64,000 nucleotides of DNA from Candidatus Omnitrophota bacterium. GTDB taxonomy: Bacteria > Omnitrophota > Gorgyraeia > Zapsychrales > Zapsychraceae. A model generated the notes under the pieces. That model searched no databases, was not told the origin of the DNA, and worked only from the letters and a program-made list of their open reading frames with translations. Shown piece after piece: positions 1-8,891 of this stretch. The stretch spans positions 62,001 to 126,000 of the forward strand of contig JACKFL010000006.1 of NCBI GenBank assembly GCA_020632495.1. The letters run 5' to 3'. A program made the position numbers and the translations under genes. Numbering within the stretch: position 1 is the first letter of the stretch; each line of letters starts with the position of its first letter.

Positions 1-48
1 TAAACTTTAGGCGGCTGCGAGCAGCCTATCAATGGAAAGAAACGTCTT

Positions 49-459
49 ATGCATTTGATGCCCCGAGTAAAAGACTATATGACCCGACAGCCGTACTCGA
101 TCGATGAGCAGACTTCGATCGCGGAAGCCGACCGCACGATGCGCAAATACAACATCCGCCATCTGCCGGTAGTGGTCAACAACAAGGTCGTGGGGATTGT
201 GTCCGACCGGGACGTCAAGTCGGTGGGTAGCATCAAGGCGTCTCCCGAAACACTGCAGGTCAAATTCATCCTGCACGAGCAACCCTATACGGTCGATCCC
301 AATACCACCTTGGACGAAGTAGCCAAACAGATGGCCATGCATCATTATGGCAGCGCGATTATAGTCGACAACGACCAATTGGTGGGTATTTTCACTACCG
401 TGGACGCCTGCCGAGCCTTGTCAAAGGTCCTGGAAAACTATTACCTGGATTCGGAGTAG
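49..459 (+). CDS. Tandem CBS-domain protein
   Basis: A 136-residue protein made of two CBS modules (about residues 5-60 and 72-130) and little else. The first carries the typical 'IRHLPVV...VVGIVSDRD' strand-helix pattern and the second 'GSAIIV...LVGIFTTVD'. CBS pairs usually bind adenosine nucleotides (AMP, ATP, SAM) and act as energy or ligand sensors. No catalytic or membrane segment is fused, so the target is unknown. The ATG at 49 is preceded by GGAAAG nine bases upstream; an in-frame ATG at 58 is an alternative. It lies just upstream of the PilT-like gene and may share its transcript. A short hairpin (13-26) precedes the gene. Confidence 0.85.
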   Translation: MHLMPRVKDYMTRQPYSIDEQTSIAEADRTMRKYNIRHLPVVVNNKVVGIVSDRDVKSVGSIKASPETLQVKFILHEQPYTVDPNTTLDEVAKQMAMHHYGSAIIVDNDQLVGIFTTVDACRALSKVLENYYLDSE

Positions 460-498
460 GCCGCCTCAAGGCGTGTGCCGCCCTTAGTTATTCCTCTT

Positions 499-1938
499 AT
501 GGATATTACCAACATCAATTCGATTCTGGAAGAGGCCGCCGGCAAGTCGGCGTCGGACATTCACCTGCTGGCCCATCACCCGCCGATATTTCGCATCCAC
601 GGTGATCTGCGTCCCACCCAGTATGCCGTGTATACACCGGAGCAATTGCAGACATTACTTTTGGGTTTGGTCGATGAGGATCAGAAACAGCAGTTTCTCA
701 AAGTCAAGGAACTCGACTTTTCCTATCCTTACAAGGACCAGTACCAGCTGCGGATCAATCTTCACTTTAGTGAAGGCAATATGGCCGCGGCCATCCGCAT
801 CACCCCGGCCACCATCCGATCTTATCAGGAATTGAATCTGAACCCCATCGTGGAAAAACTCGCCCAAACCCACCGCGGGATCATTATTCTCTCCGGGACC
901 GCCGGAAGCGGGAAGAGCACCACGATGAACTGTATCATCGATATGATCAACCGCACGCGCAAAAGTAAGATCGTGACCATCGAGGATCCGGTTGAATTCC
1001 ATCACAAGTCCAATCAAAGTTTCTTTATTCAGCGCGAAGTCGGCAAGGATACGGAGAGTTTTACCAATGCCCTGAAATACGCGCTGCGGCAGGACCCGGA
1101 TGTGGTGTGTCTCGGGGAGATCCGGGATCTGGAATCGATCCGCATCGCGCTCACCACGGCGGAGACCGGTCACTTGGTCATCACCACGGTCCACGCCTCG
1201 GATGCTATCGGAACGCTGGACCGCATCGTGTCGGTTTTTCCCACCGGGACGCGCGATGAGATCCTTTCTCAACTCGCTTCCAATATCGTGGCGGTTATTT
1301 ATCAGGTCCTCATCCCGCAGAAAGACAAGGAAGAGCGGATTCTGGCCACCGAGATTATGCTGGGCACCATGGCGGTCAAGAATCTGATCCGGCGTAATGA
1401 CTTTAAGGAAATTCGCGGACTCCTGGATGCGTGCGAAACGGAAGGCATGCATTCATTGGAGGTCACCTTGGCGCAGCTTTACAAGGACGGGAAGATCACA
1501 TATGAAACGGCAAAGGAACGCGCGAATTATCAACATTGCCAGAAGTTGAAGGAAGCGTTGAACGCCAAGAGCCAGAAGCTGAAGTTTGTGATCGTGGATC
1601 ACAATAAAAACGAGATCAAGCTCATCGGACAGGCCTTGATGAATCTGTACCAAGGGGAAGTTTTGTTCGCGGAAGGGGCGAAGGAAGGTCAGCCGTTAAT
1701 CGATAACGAAAAACCCGATGTGGTTATCTGCGGGACCCACCTGAAGGATATGGACGGATTCGATTTCTGCCGGCGGCTGAAGACCAGCGGGGATATCAAT
1801 CTGAAAGTCATCATGATCAGCCCGAGTTTCCAGGCGAGTTACGCCACCGAGGCGGCCGACGCCGGAGCCAACGATTTTGTTGTCAAAACACAGGACTACC
1901 GTCTGCTCACCGACGCCATCGATAAAGTCTTCGGTTAG
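499..1938 (+). CDS. PilT-type ATPase fused to a degenerate receiver domain
   Basis: The 479-residue product (ATG at 499) begins like PilT ('SASDIHLL'), followed by the PilT/PilB RecA-like core: Walker A GTAGSGKSTT (about residue 135), an Asp box, Walker B-like DPDVVCLGEIRD and a His box around TGHLVITTVHAS. PilT family ATPases drive retraction of type IV pili at the inner membrane. After the usual end of PilT (about residue 350) the protein continues into a CheY-like receiver fold (about 360-479). At the phospho-acceptor position of that domain the sequence reads CGTHLKDMDG, so the usual Asp is Gly; the distal Lys is kept. It is probably a non-phosphorylated pseudo-receiver. A GTG at 475 could add eight residues. 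The stop overlaps the stop of the convergent gene. Confidence 0.88.
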   Translation: MDITNINSILEEAAGKSASDIHLLAHHPPIFRIHGDLRPTQYAVYTPEQLQTLLLGLVDEDQKQQFLKVKELDFSYPYKDQYQLRINLHFSEGNMAAAIRITPATIRSYQELNLNPIVEKLAQTHRGIIILSGTAGSGKSTTMNCIIDMINRTRKSKIVTIEDPVEFHHKSNQSFFIQREVGKDTESFTNALKYALRQDPDVVCLGEIRDLESIRIALTTAETGHLVITTVHASDAIGTLDRIVSVFPTGTRDEILSQLASNIVAVIYQVLIPQKDKEERILATEIMLGTMAVKNLIRRNDFKEIRGLLDACETEGMHSLEVTLAQLYKDGKITYETAKERANYQHCQKLKEALNAKSQKLKFVIVDHNKNEIKLIGQALMNLYQGEVLFAEGAKEGQPLIDNEKPDVVICGTHLKDMDGFDFCRRLKTSGDINLKVIMISPSFQASYATEAADAGANDFVVKTQDYRLLTDAIDKVFG

Positions 1939-2450
1939 TCGTCCTCCGGCTGCCGGTATTTTTCCTCCACATTTCTCTTCAAATCATACATGCGCGGATG
2001 CAGCTTGTCCGGATCGGCGTGTTCCAGAAAGGCATTGACCACCAGCTTGACGTGTTCCGTCGTGCGGACCAGGTTCCAGGGTTTGTCTTCCGGCTGGATA
2101 TCCATCCGGTGGTAACTGAGATGCACCACTTCCCGGGAACGCCGGCGATTGAATTTGCGGAAGTAGCGGTCGTAGGGGGGCATGGCCTGTTTCCAGCGCC
2201 GGACGTCCCGGATAAAATGGATCGCCTTGGCGTCGTCAGCCTTCATTTGTGGCTGATAAAAGAAGTCCAGGATGACCTGCGTGTGGATCACATAAGCTTC
2301 CAGCAGGGAATTGATGAGATACGAGTCCTGCGGCGCATGCTGCTCGCTGAGGCGCTCGACCACGCCGTAGAGCATGTCGATTTCGTAGTAAAGATGCTCG
2401 CCCGAGAAGGCGCGCAGTTGTTCCGGGGTTATGTTGGCGTATGTTCCCAT
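1935..2450 (-). CDS. Hypothetical protein, HEPN-like helical
   Basis: A 171-residue, mostly helical soluble protein starting MGTYANITPEQ at 2450; the frame stays open upstream to 2522 but that extension would overlap the signal-peptide gene on the other strand. No family is recognised with certainty. The pattern 'LLEAYVIHTQVILDFFY' followed by 'RRSREVVHLSYHR' resembles small HEPN-type proteins, in which an R-x4-6-H motif can be a ribonuclease site. This is inference from pattern only. It is convergent with the PilT-like gene, the two stop codons overlapping by four bases, so it is transcribed independently of its left neighbour. Confidence 0.6.
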   Translation of the reverse strand: MGTYANITPEQLRAFSGEHLYYEIDMLYGVVERLSEQHAPQDSYLINSLLEAYVIHTQVILDFFYQPQMKADDAKAIHFIRDVRRWKQAMPPYDRYFRKFNRRRSREVVHLSYHRMDIQPEDKPWNLVRTTEHVKLVVNAFLEHADPDKLHPRMYDLKRNVEEKYRQPEDD

Positions 2451-2551
2451 ACCGCTATTGTAGTGCCGCGCATTGAAAATACAAGACCGAACCGCGCTGC
2501 GTGACACAAAAGCGCTGGCCACCCCGGATGGTTTTGAGTATACTCATAGGC

Positions 2552-3274
2552 ATGAGAATGATTACCGTGATGTGTTTGGCCGCCGTTTTGGTTCCTTTGG
2601 CGGGGCCGTCCGCAGCGGCGGCCGATGAGCCGAACGAGGCCGTTTCCGTGGAGTACACACCGTACGTTGATGTGACTTACCCGCCCAAGGGACGGCATTA
2701 TCAAATTTTCGAAGACTATGATTTGGATAAGCACAAACGTCCGATTCTCAAGATCGGGAAACTGACGGTGCGCGCGGCTGCGGCCTCGGATTTGAAATGG
2801 GAAGATTTGGAGAATGCCTACGCCCGGTTTTGCCGGAGTAAAGGCGCCGACGCGGTCATCAATATGGAATACAGCCACGACGTCGACGAGCCGGTCGAAC
2901 CGGGAGACGAAATGTGGCTGAAAAGCGATCTCATCGTCTACACCGATCAAGACGATTTCGGTCACGTGGGATTTTGGTACCATAACAACCGACCGGAGAT
3001 ACCGGGAGTCCGCGTGGAGATGGTGGTCAGCGGATCACCCGCCGAGACCGCCGGCATCCGGCCCGGGGATATCATTAAAGGCATTTCCGGAGAATCCACC
3101 GGATCGATGAATATCGCCGGCAAGGAAGACTACCGGGAAGCCAAGTTCCGGTTCCGTGCCCATCAGGAATATCAGTTTTATGTCGAACGCAACGGACAGC
3201 CGCTGCTGATGACCGTTGTCCCGCTCCCCGATCAGGATGTTTACGACTGGAACGAACAGTTCGGCGGTCTGTAA
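2552..3274 (+). CDS. Secreted PDZ-domain protein
   Basis: A 240-residue exported protein. The chosen ATG gives a clear signal peptide (MRMITVMCLAAVLVPLAG, Ala-rich cleavage region SAAAADE). Residues about 35-125 form an unassigned domain with 'SKGADAVINMEY', reminiscent of small metal- or YbjQ-like surface domains. Residues about 135-225 are a PDZ domain: 'VEMVVSGSPAETAGIRPGDIIKGI' is the usual peptide-binding-groove and GDxI signature. There is no protease domain, so it more likely scaffolds or binds envelope peptides. TATACT at 2539-2544 lies seven bases before the ATG, compatible with a near-leaderless transcript. An earlier in-frame ATG-like start at 2501 would spoil the signal peptide. 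Confidence 0.75.
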   Translation: MRMITVMCLAAVLVPLAGPSAAAADEPNEAVSVEYTPYVDVTYPPKGRHYQIFEDYDLDKHKRPILKIGKLTVRAAAASDLKWEDLENAYARFCRSKGADAVINMEYSHDVDEPVEPGDEMWLKSDLIVYTDQDDFGHVGFWYHNNRPEIPGVRVEMVVSGSPAETAGIRPGDIIKGISGESTGSMNIAGKEDYREAKFRFRAHQEYQFYVERNGQPLLMTVVPLPDQDVYDWNEQFGGL

Positions 3275-3392
3275 ACGTTTTCATTATCCGCTCTCGGCTC
3301 CGCCGCCTACCGTAAGAAGTTGTCATAAATCAATTATTCTGAGAAGTTACGAGACTGTTCCTTCCGGGAAAACCTTTTCCGCAATCGCGGCC

Positions 3393-3427
3393 GGCCGGAC
3401 AAGTCCGGCCCTGTGAGATGATATACT
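3393..3427 (+). promoter_or_regulatory. Palindrome next to a -10 box
   Basis: GGCCGGAC-AA-GTCCGGCC (3393-3410) is a perfect 8-base-arm palindrome. A TATACT hexamer (3422-3427) follows, and a second imperfect palindrome (CTAGT..ACTAG) covers about 3426-3441. The ATG of the next gene is at 3452. The arrangement resembles an operator beside a promoter; the rest of the 177-base gap 3275-3451 shows no gene. Confidence 0.35.
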
Positions 3428-3451
3428 AGTAATACTACTAGGGAGGCGGCG

Positions 3452-3742
3452 ATGAATAACGACGATTTGTTGGCCCGACTCACGGCATATATCAACCGCA
3501 TCGATGATCCGGAAGAAGATCGCTGCTGGCTCTGCAACAAGAGTCCGGACCAGATCCGCAGTCAATATTACGAGTATATGAAAAACCCCTCCCGCGAGTT
3601 CACCGAGATCGACATCGATGATCTCATGATCATGACCTACAAGACCTTGAAACCCATCTGTGCTGGCTGCTACTTTGCGCTCAAGAAGAATCCGGTCCTG
3701 ATTCAGGAAATCTTCGACAAGCCCGTCGAAGATGTTTGGTAA
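3452..3742 (+). CDS. Small protein with two CxxC pairs
   Basis: A 96-residue acidic protein with a good ribosome site (GGGAGG, seven to eight bases before the ATG). It has CWLC near residue 29 and CAGC near residue 71, the four-cysteine spacing expected for one structural zinc site, with helical segments between. No signal peptide or membrane segment. I do not recognise the family; a DNA-, RNA- or protein-binding adaptor is possible. It precedes the AST-type operon by 26 bases, but its own palindrome-containing promoter region suggests it could be a separate unit or the first gene of that operon. Confidence 0.7.
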   Translation: MNNDDLLARLTAYINRIDDPEEDRCWLCNKSPDQIRSQYYEYMKNPSREFTEIDIDDLMIMTYKTLKPICAGCYFALKKNPVLIQEIFDKPVEDVW

Positions 3743-3768
3743 ACCGTAACGAAAAGGCCACGCACACC

Positions 3769-4977
3769 ATGCACGATATGCTGACCTGGCTGGAAAGCCG
3801 GGAAACCGAGATGCTGGACCTGGCGCAAAACTGGGCCGATATGAACACCTTCTCCGCGAATCACGCGGGCCTCGATGCATTTTCGCAAGAGCTTATTCGC
3901 GCCTTTACCGTTTTCTCACTTCCTGTTGAAATGATTCCCTTACCCCCTTATCAATACTGTGACACCAACGGCGAACTCCGTCAGGGCATGGCCGCTCCGG
4001 CGCTGAGCCTGAGCCAGCGGCCCGGGGCTGAACATCAGATCTTGCTGGTGGGGCACATGGATACCGTGCATCCCGCGCAAGGCGCCTTTCAAAAGTGCGT
4101 TCGGCTCGACAATGGCATGATTCAGGGGCCGGGGATTACCGACATGAAAGGGGGGCTGGTGGTGATGCTGTTTGTTTTGCAGGCCTTGGAGCGCTGTCCC
4201 TGGAAAGACCGGATCGGTTGGCGGGTGATCATCAACGCCGATGAGGAAATCGGTTCATTGTCATCTGGCGGGCTGCTCACCGCGGCTGCGGCCGGATGTC
4301 ATCTCGGTTTGGTCTTTGAACCGTCGCTGCCCAACGGTGATTTTGTTAGTGCGCGCAAAGCGTCGGGCAACTTCACCCTGGTCGTACGCGGCAAAGCCGC
4401 CCATGCCGGCCGCAATCCGCAGGAGGGGCGCAGCGCCATCGACGCGGCCGCCGCCTGGATCACGGAGGTCAAAACGTTCTTCAGGGATCATGATGAGTTG
4501 ACGATCAACATGGGCCAGATTTCCGGCGGAACGGCGCGCAACGTCGTGGCCGACTTGGCCGTGATCCGGTTCAACGTCCGCTTCCACCAACGGGAAGTTC
4601 AGACGTATTTTGAGGAACAGCTGCCGTTGATCAATCACCGGATCGCCGGCGAGCATAGGGTGAAGGTCGAGCTGCACGGCGAATTTCAGGCACCGGCCAA
4701 GCCGCTGACGGATGACGTCCGTAAACTGTTCGGGTTTTTGAAAGAAGCCGGTGTAGCCGTAGGACTCGATCTGAACTGGCATGCCAGCGGCGGTGTGTGC
4801 GACGGCAACCGGTTGGCGGCCGGCGGTTTGCCGACCATCGACACGTTCGGTGTCCAGGGCGGCAACATTCACAGTACCGAGGAGTATGTGGTTCCGGAGA
4901 GTTTTGTTCAACGCGCCAAACTGGGATTAACCTTTATTCACATGTGGTATCAAGCACGGGAGAAGCAGAGTGAATAA
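3769..4977 (+). CDS. M20 family metallo-hydrolase of AST operon
   Basis: A 402-residue zinc hydrolase of the M20 (ArgE/DapE/carboxypeptidase G2) family. Metal and catalytic residues are in place: GHMDTVHP (His, Asp), GITDMKGG (bridging Asp), DEEIGS (catalytic and metal Glu), EPS, and a late His in NIHSTEE. The dimerisation lid lies between about residues 190 and 305. It is the first gene of an operon encoding AstC-, AstA-, AstD- and AstB-like enzymes, but no AstE is present. I infer that it removes the succinyl group from succinylglutamate in place of AstE. The ATG at 3769 fits the family; the frame is open to 3736. Its end overlaps the next gene by eight bases. Confidence 0.85.
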   Translation: MHDMLTWLESRETEMLDLAQNWADMNTFSANHAGLDAFSQELIRAFTVFSLPVEMIPLPPYQYCDTNGELRQGMAAPALSLSQRPGAEHQILLVGHMDTVHPAQGAFQKCVRLDNGMIQGPGITDMKGGLVVMLFVLQALERCPWKDRIGWRVIINADEEIGSLSSGGLLTAAAAGCHLGLVFEPSLPNGDFVSARKASGNFTLVVRGKAAHAGRNPQEGRSAIDAAAAWITEVKTFFRDHDELTINMGQISGGTARNVVADLAVIRFNVRFHQREVQTYFEEQLPLINHRIAGEHRVKVELHGEFQAPAKPLTDDVRKLFGFLKEAGVAVGLDLNWHASGGVCDGNRLAAGGLPTIDTFGVQGGNIHSTEEYVVPESFVQRAKLGLTFIHMWYQAREKQSE

Positions 4978-6355
4978 ATCACTGGGGGAACAATTTCATA
5001 ATGATCCGCGGGTCCGTGAGGCCAAAGAGTCCCTGGCCAAGGTGCTCGCCGATTACCGCAACCGCATCACCGGAGTGCGACCGGGCGATCCCGCTCTGGA
5101 AGAACGCTATGAACAGTGGCTGCACGATACCGGCCGGATGCGGGGACGGGATCTGTTTTTCCCGTATCTCGGCAGCGGACTCGGCAGCGGACCGCTGGTT
5201 GAACTCGCCGACGGCAGCGTGAAGATGGATTTTATTACCGGGATCGGCGTCCACGGGACCGGTCACAGCCATCCGGCGATGCTGGACGCCGGGATTGACG
5301 GCGCGCTGGAAGATACCGTCATGCAGGGAAATTTACAGCAAGGACCGGTGGCGTGCGCGGTAATGGAACTGTTCTTGCAGGCGGCTTCAGGCGATGGTTC
5401 CCGAATCGCTCACTGTTTCTTAACGTCATCCGGGGCGATGGCGAATGAGAACGCCTTTAAGATTATCTTTCAGAAGAACGCGCCGGCCTCGCGTTTTCTG
5501 GCATTCCGCCGCTGTTTTACCGGCCGCAGTCTGGCCACCGCGCAGATGACCGACAAAGCCGCTTACCGGGAAGGGCTGCCGGTGACGCTGCATGTCGACT
5601 ATGTGCCGTTCTACAATGCCACCCGTCACGACGAAAGTATTCTCGAATCCGTCAGCGTATTGCGTGAGCATCTCGCGCGTCATCCCGGACAATATGCGGG
5701 TATGTGTATGGAGTTAATCCAGGGAGAGGGCGGGTATTACCCGGGACACCGGGAATTTTTCACGGCTTTGATCGAAGTCCTCAAGGAGCACCACGTCGCG
5801 GTCATGATTGACGAGGTGCAAAGTTTCGGGCGGACATCATCCGCGTTCGCCTATCAATATTTTGGTCTTCAGCCGCTGGTCGACGTGGTGACCGTGGGCA
5901 AGATGTCCCAGGTGTGCGCGACACTTTACAGTGAAGAGTATAATCCGCGGCCGGGCCTGCTCAGCCAGACCTTCACCTCTTCCAGTGCGGCCTTGCACGC
6001 GTCCCGGCGTATCCTGGAGGATCTGCTTCAGGGCGGTTACCTCGGTCCGGAGGGGACTATCACGCGGATGTCGGAACGCTTCCGGGATCATCTCAGGCGA
6101 CTTGCTTGCGCGTATCCCGAGCGGGTCGGCGGACCTTTCGGCCTGGGCGCGATGGTGGCGTTTACCTTCGCGGACGGACAGAAAGACGCGACCGTGGCGT
6201 TCTTGAAACGCCTCTATCGAAACGGACTCATGGGCTTCGTGGCCGGCGGCGCCCCGGTGCGCATCCGCTTCTTGCCGCCGGTCATGGGGATCACCGACGC
6301 CGACATCGACGCGGCAGCAGCGATCATCGAACAAACGCTCGGGGAGGAGGACTAA
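4970..6355 (+). CDS. Class III PLP aminotransferase (AstC-like)
   Basis: A 461-residue fold-type I aminotransferase. Visible signatures are the cofactor-phosphate region SSGAMANENAFK, the PLP-ring Asp in MIDEVQSFGR, and the Schiff-base Lys in TVGKMSQVC. In the AST pathway the class III enzyme (AstC) moves the amino group of N2-succinylornithine to 2-oxoglutarate giving succinylglutamate semialdehyde; the flanking genes support that role. The sequence is longer at the N terminus than typical AstC/ArgD (about 400 residues) and starts with GTG at 4970 inside the end of the M20 gene, so the proteins are translationally coupled. A lysine- or other omega-aminotransferase role is the main alternative. 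Confidence 0.82.
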   Translation: MNKSLGEQFHNDPRVREAKESLAKVLADYRNRITGVRPGDPALEERYEQWLHDTGRMRGRDLFFPYLGSGLGSGPLVELADGSVKMDFITGIGVHGTGHSHPAMLDAGIDGALEDTVMQGNLQQGPVACAVMELFLQAASGDGSRIAHCFLTSSGAMANENAFKIIFQKNAPASRFLAFRRCFTGRSLATAQMTDKAAYREGLPVTLHVDYVPFYNATRHDESILESVSVLREHLARHPGQYAGMCMELIQGEGGYYPGHREFFTALIEVLKEHHVAVMIDEVQSFGRTSSAFAYQYFGLQPLVDVVTVGKMSQVCATLYSEEYNPRPGLLSQTFTSSSAALHASRRILEDLLQGGYLGPEGTITRMSERFRDHLRRLACAYPERVGGPFGLGAMVAFTFADGQKDATVAFLKRLYRNGLMGFVAGGAPVRIRFLPPVMGITDADIDAAAAIIEQTLGEED

Positions 6356-6356
6356 C

Positions 6357-7388
6357 ATGCATATTGTCAGGCCCGTCCGCCGGGATGATTTGAAACAGCT
6401 GTTCGCCCTGAGTTCACTGGCCCGCGCCGGATTGACGACGTTCCCGCACAATCAGCGGATCCTGAAGAAACGGATCGAGGATTCCGTCCATGACTTTCAA
6501 CGCGGGGCCGTCCGGCCGGACGGCGAGACGTACTTCTTCGTGATGGAGGAAATCGACAGCGGCAAGCTTGTCGGAACGTGCGCGATCATCGCCAAGATCG
6601 GCGGCTATCATCCGTCCTACACGTATCAGATCAAGACCGCCCATAATCGTTCGCGTGTGCTGGGCGTGAAGAAGGATATCCAGTATCTGGAACTTAAAAA
6701 AGAATACAACGGTCCCACGGAGATCGGGACCCTGTTTTTGCATCCGCAGGCACGTACGAAAGGCCTGGGCCGGATGCTATCGCTGTCGCGATTCTTATTT
6801 CTAGCGCAGCATCCGAAGATGTTTGAAAATTTCGTGATTGCGGAATTGCGCGGCATTCTGGACAAGCACGACCACTCACCGTTCTGGAACGCGGTGTGCA
6901 AACATTTCTTTGAGGTCGAATTCCGCAAGGCCGACCTGATGTCGATGGAAGATAAAACATTTATCGCGGAGTTAATTCCGCAGCATCCGATTTACATCCC
7001 GATCCTCCCGCAGGCGGCGCAACAGGCCATCGGCCAGGTCCACAAGAACACCGAACCGGCCCGCCGGTTGCTGGAGCAGGAAAACTTCCGCTTCATCGAC
7101 GAAATCGACATCTTCGAGGCCGGTCCGGTCGTCGGTTGCCGGCTCAAGAATATACGCACGGTCCGCGACAGCCGAATGGCGGTGGTGCGTGACATCGTGC
7201 CCGCCGTCATGCGTAAAAGGGAATATCTCATCGCGCGGGTCGGTCAGATTCATGAATTCCGTGTGACCTGCGGGACGGTCATCCATACGCAGGCCGGAAT
7301 TACACTGACCCGGGATACGGCGCGGGTGCTGAATGTTCAGAAAGGAGACCGGGTGCGGATCGCGCCCTTATACGGGAAACGGACATGA
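6357..7388 (+). CDS. astA: Arginine N-succinyltransferase
   Basis: This 343-residue protein matches AstA over its whole length: an N-terminal 'RPVRRDDLKQLFALS' strand, 'EIGTLFLHPQARTKGLGRMLSLSRFLFLA' acyl-CoA-binding helix, and 'AELRGILDKHDHSPFWNAV' typical of the family, which has a GNAT-like fold. AstA transfers succinyl from succinyl-CoA to the alpha-amino group of arginine, the first step of the ammonia-producing AST route. A strong ribosome site (GGAGGAGG) precedes the ATG and the gene begins one base after the aminotransferase stop. Its last codons overlap astD (ATGA). Confidence 0.93.
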   Translation: MHIVRPVRRDDLKQLFALSSLARAGLTTFPHNQRILKKRIEDSVHDFQRGAVRPDGETYFFVMEEIDSGKLVGTCAIIAKIGGYHPSYTYQIKTAHNRSRVLGVKKDIQYLELKKEYNGPTEIGTLFLHPQARTKGLGRMLSLSRFLFLAQHPKMFENFVIAELRGILDKHDHSPFWNAVCKHFFEVEFRKADLMSMEDKTFIAELIPQHPIYIPILPQAAQQAIGQVHKNTEPARRLLEQENFRFIDEIDIFEAGPVVGCRLKNIRTVRDSRMAVVRDIVPAVMRKREYLIARVGQIHEFRVTCGTVIHTQAGITLTRDTARVLNVQKGDRVRIAPLYGKRT

Positions 7389-8857
7389 AGATCAAAGGCG
7401 ACCATTTTTACAACGGATTGTGGCACCGCGGGCGGGGTGATCGTTTTGTCACCCTGAACCCCGCGACCCAGGAGGAGTTGGCCGATTTTCACGAGGCGGA
7501 TGGGGAAGAGGTGCAGGCCGCGGTTCGCTCGGCCAAGAATGCCTTCGGGATGTGGTCACGCATGACCCTGGACGCGCGTATATTCGCTCTCAATAAATTC
7601 GTCCTGGCCTTACATGAAGCGCGCGATCAGGTCGCCGAGACGATTAGCCTGGAAACGGGCAAGCCGCGCTGGGAAGCGGACCTCGAAGTGAAAGCGATGC
7701 TGAATAAAGTTCCGATTACCATCGAAGCTTATCAGGACCGGTGCGTCGATTTGAAGATCAATGCCGAATCCGACTCGCAACGAACGGTGTTCAAGCCCCA
7801 CGGTGTGGTGGCCGTCATCGGACCGTTCAATCTCCCCGGACACTTACCTCACGGTCACATAGTTCCCGCGTTGCTGGCGGGCAATACCTGTGTGTTCAAG
7901 CCGAGTGAGCTGACTCCGCTGGTGGGTTATTTGTATGCGCGGTTGTGGGAAGAAACCGGATTGCCTCAGGGGGTCTTTCAGCTGCTTCAGGGAGGTAAGG
8001 AAACGGGTATGGCCCTGTCGATGCACAACGACATAAAAGGGCTTTACTTTACCGGCAGTGCCGCCGCCGGGCGGGCGATTCATCAGCTGTTCGGCGGACA
8101 ACCCGAACGCATTCTTGCCCTGGAGATGGGCGGCAACAATCCGCTGATCGTCGGCAGGACCGACAATCTGCAAGCCGCGGCATACATTATCGCCCAATCA
8201 GCATTCTTGACGTCGGGCCAGCGCTGTACCTGCGCCCGCCGCTTGATCCTGATTGAAGACGATCATACCGACGCTTTGCTGGAAAAACTGATGCAGGTAG
8301 TGGCCTCGATCCGCGTCGGGCGTTTTGACGGCAGTGAAGTTCCGTTCATGGGACCGGTCATAACACTGGAGGCGGCTGAGAAAGTACGGCGCATGTATCA
8401 TGATCTGCTCTACCGGGGCGGCAAGGAACTCTTTGCGTTGAAGACGGCCAAACCGGACAATATGCTTTACCCGGCTATCGTCGACGTCACCGATGTGGCG
8501 GGAATTCCCGACGAGGAGATTTTCGGTCCGGTCTTGCAGGTGATCCGCGTACCGGGTCTCGACGAAGCGATCGAGGTGGCCAACGATACCGCGTTCGGTC
8601 TTTCGGCGGCTATCCTCTCACACAATCAAAACGATTACCGCCGCTATTTGCAATATTCACGGGCGGGTATCGTCAACTGGAACAGGCCGACGAACGGAGC
8701 GTCGTCCAAGGCGCCCTTCGGGGGCATCGGCAGGAGCGGAAATCACCGCCCGAGCGCCTACTTTGCCGTCGACTACTGTTCGTACCCGGTGGCGACGATG
8801 GAATCATCCGCTTTGGTCCTTCCGGAGAAATTGTATCCGGGGATAACGGTGGAATAG
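7385..8857 (+). CDS. astD: Succinylglutamate semialdehyde dehydrogenase
   Basis: A 490-residue NAD(P)-dependent aldehyde dehydrogenase. The Rossmann segment ends at FTGSAAAGR, the general-base Glu is in LALEMGGNNPL (about residue 253), and the catalytic Cys is in SGQRCTCARR (about residue 287). 'VIGPFNLPGHLPHGHIVPALLAGNT' is characteristic of AstD rather than other aldehyde dehydrogenases. It oxidises N-succinylglutamate 5-semialdehyde to N-succinylglutamate in the cytoplasm. ATG overlaps the astA stop (ATGA), so the two are coupled. Confidence 0.93.
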   Translation: MKIKGDHFYNGLWHRGRGDRFVTLNPATQEELADFHEADGEEVQAAVRSAKNAFGMWSRMTLDARIFALNKFVLALHEARDQVAETISLETGKPRWEADLEVKAMLNKVPITIEAYQDRCVDLKINAESDSQRTVFKPHGVVAVIGPFNLPGHLPHGHIVPALLAGNTCVFKPSELTPLVGYLYARLWEETGLPQGVFQLLQGGKETGMALSMHNDIKGLYFTGSAAAGRAIHQLFGGQPERILALEMGGNNPLIVGRTDNLQAAAYIIAQSAFLTSGQRCTCARRLILIEDDHTDALLEKLMQVVASIRVGRFDGSEVPFMGPVITLEAAEKVRRMYHDLLYRGGKELFALKTAKPDNMLYPAIVDVTDVAGIPDEEIFGPVLQVIRVPGLDEAIEVANDTAFGLSAAILSHNQNDYRRYLQYSRAGIVNWNRPTNGASSKAPFGGIGRSGNHRPSAYFAVDYCSYPVATMESSALVLPEKLYPGITVE

Positions 8858-8891
8858 TTATGGTCAGATCATTGCCAAAAGGAGAGATACC

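Noticed and set aside
655..1452. Long antisense open frame across the PilT-like gene
   Set aside because: It mirrors a strongly conserved ATPase on the other strand and its translation has no domain features; it is a shadow frame.
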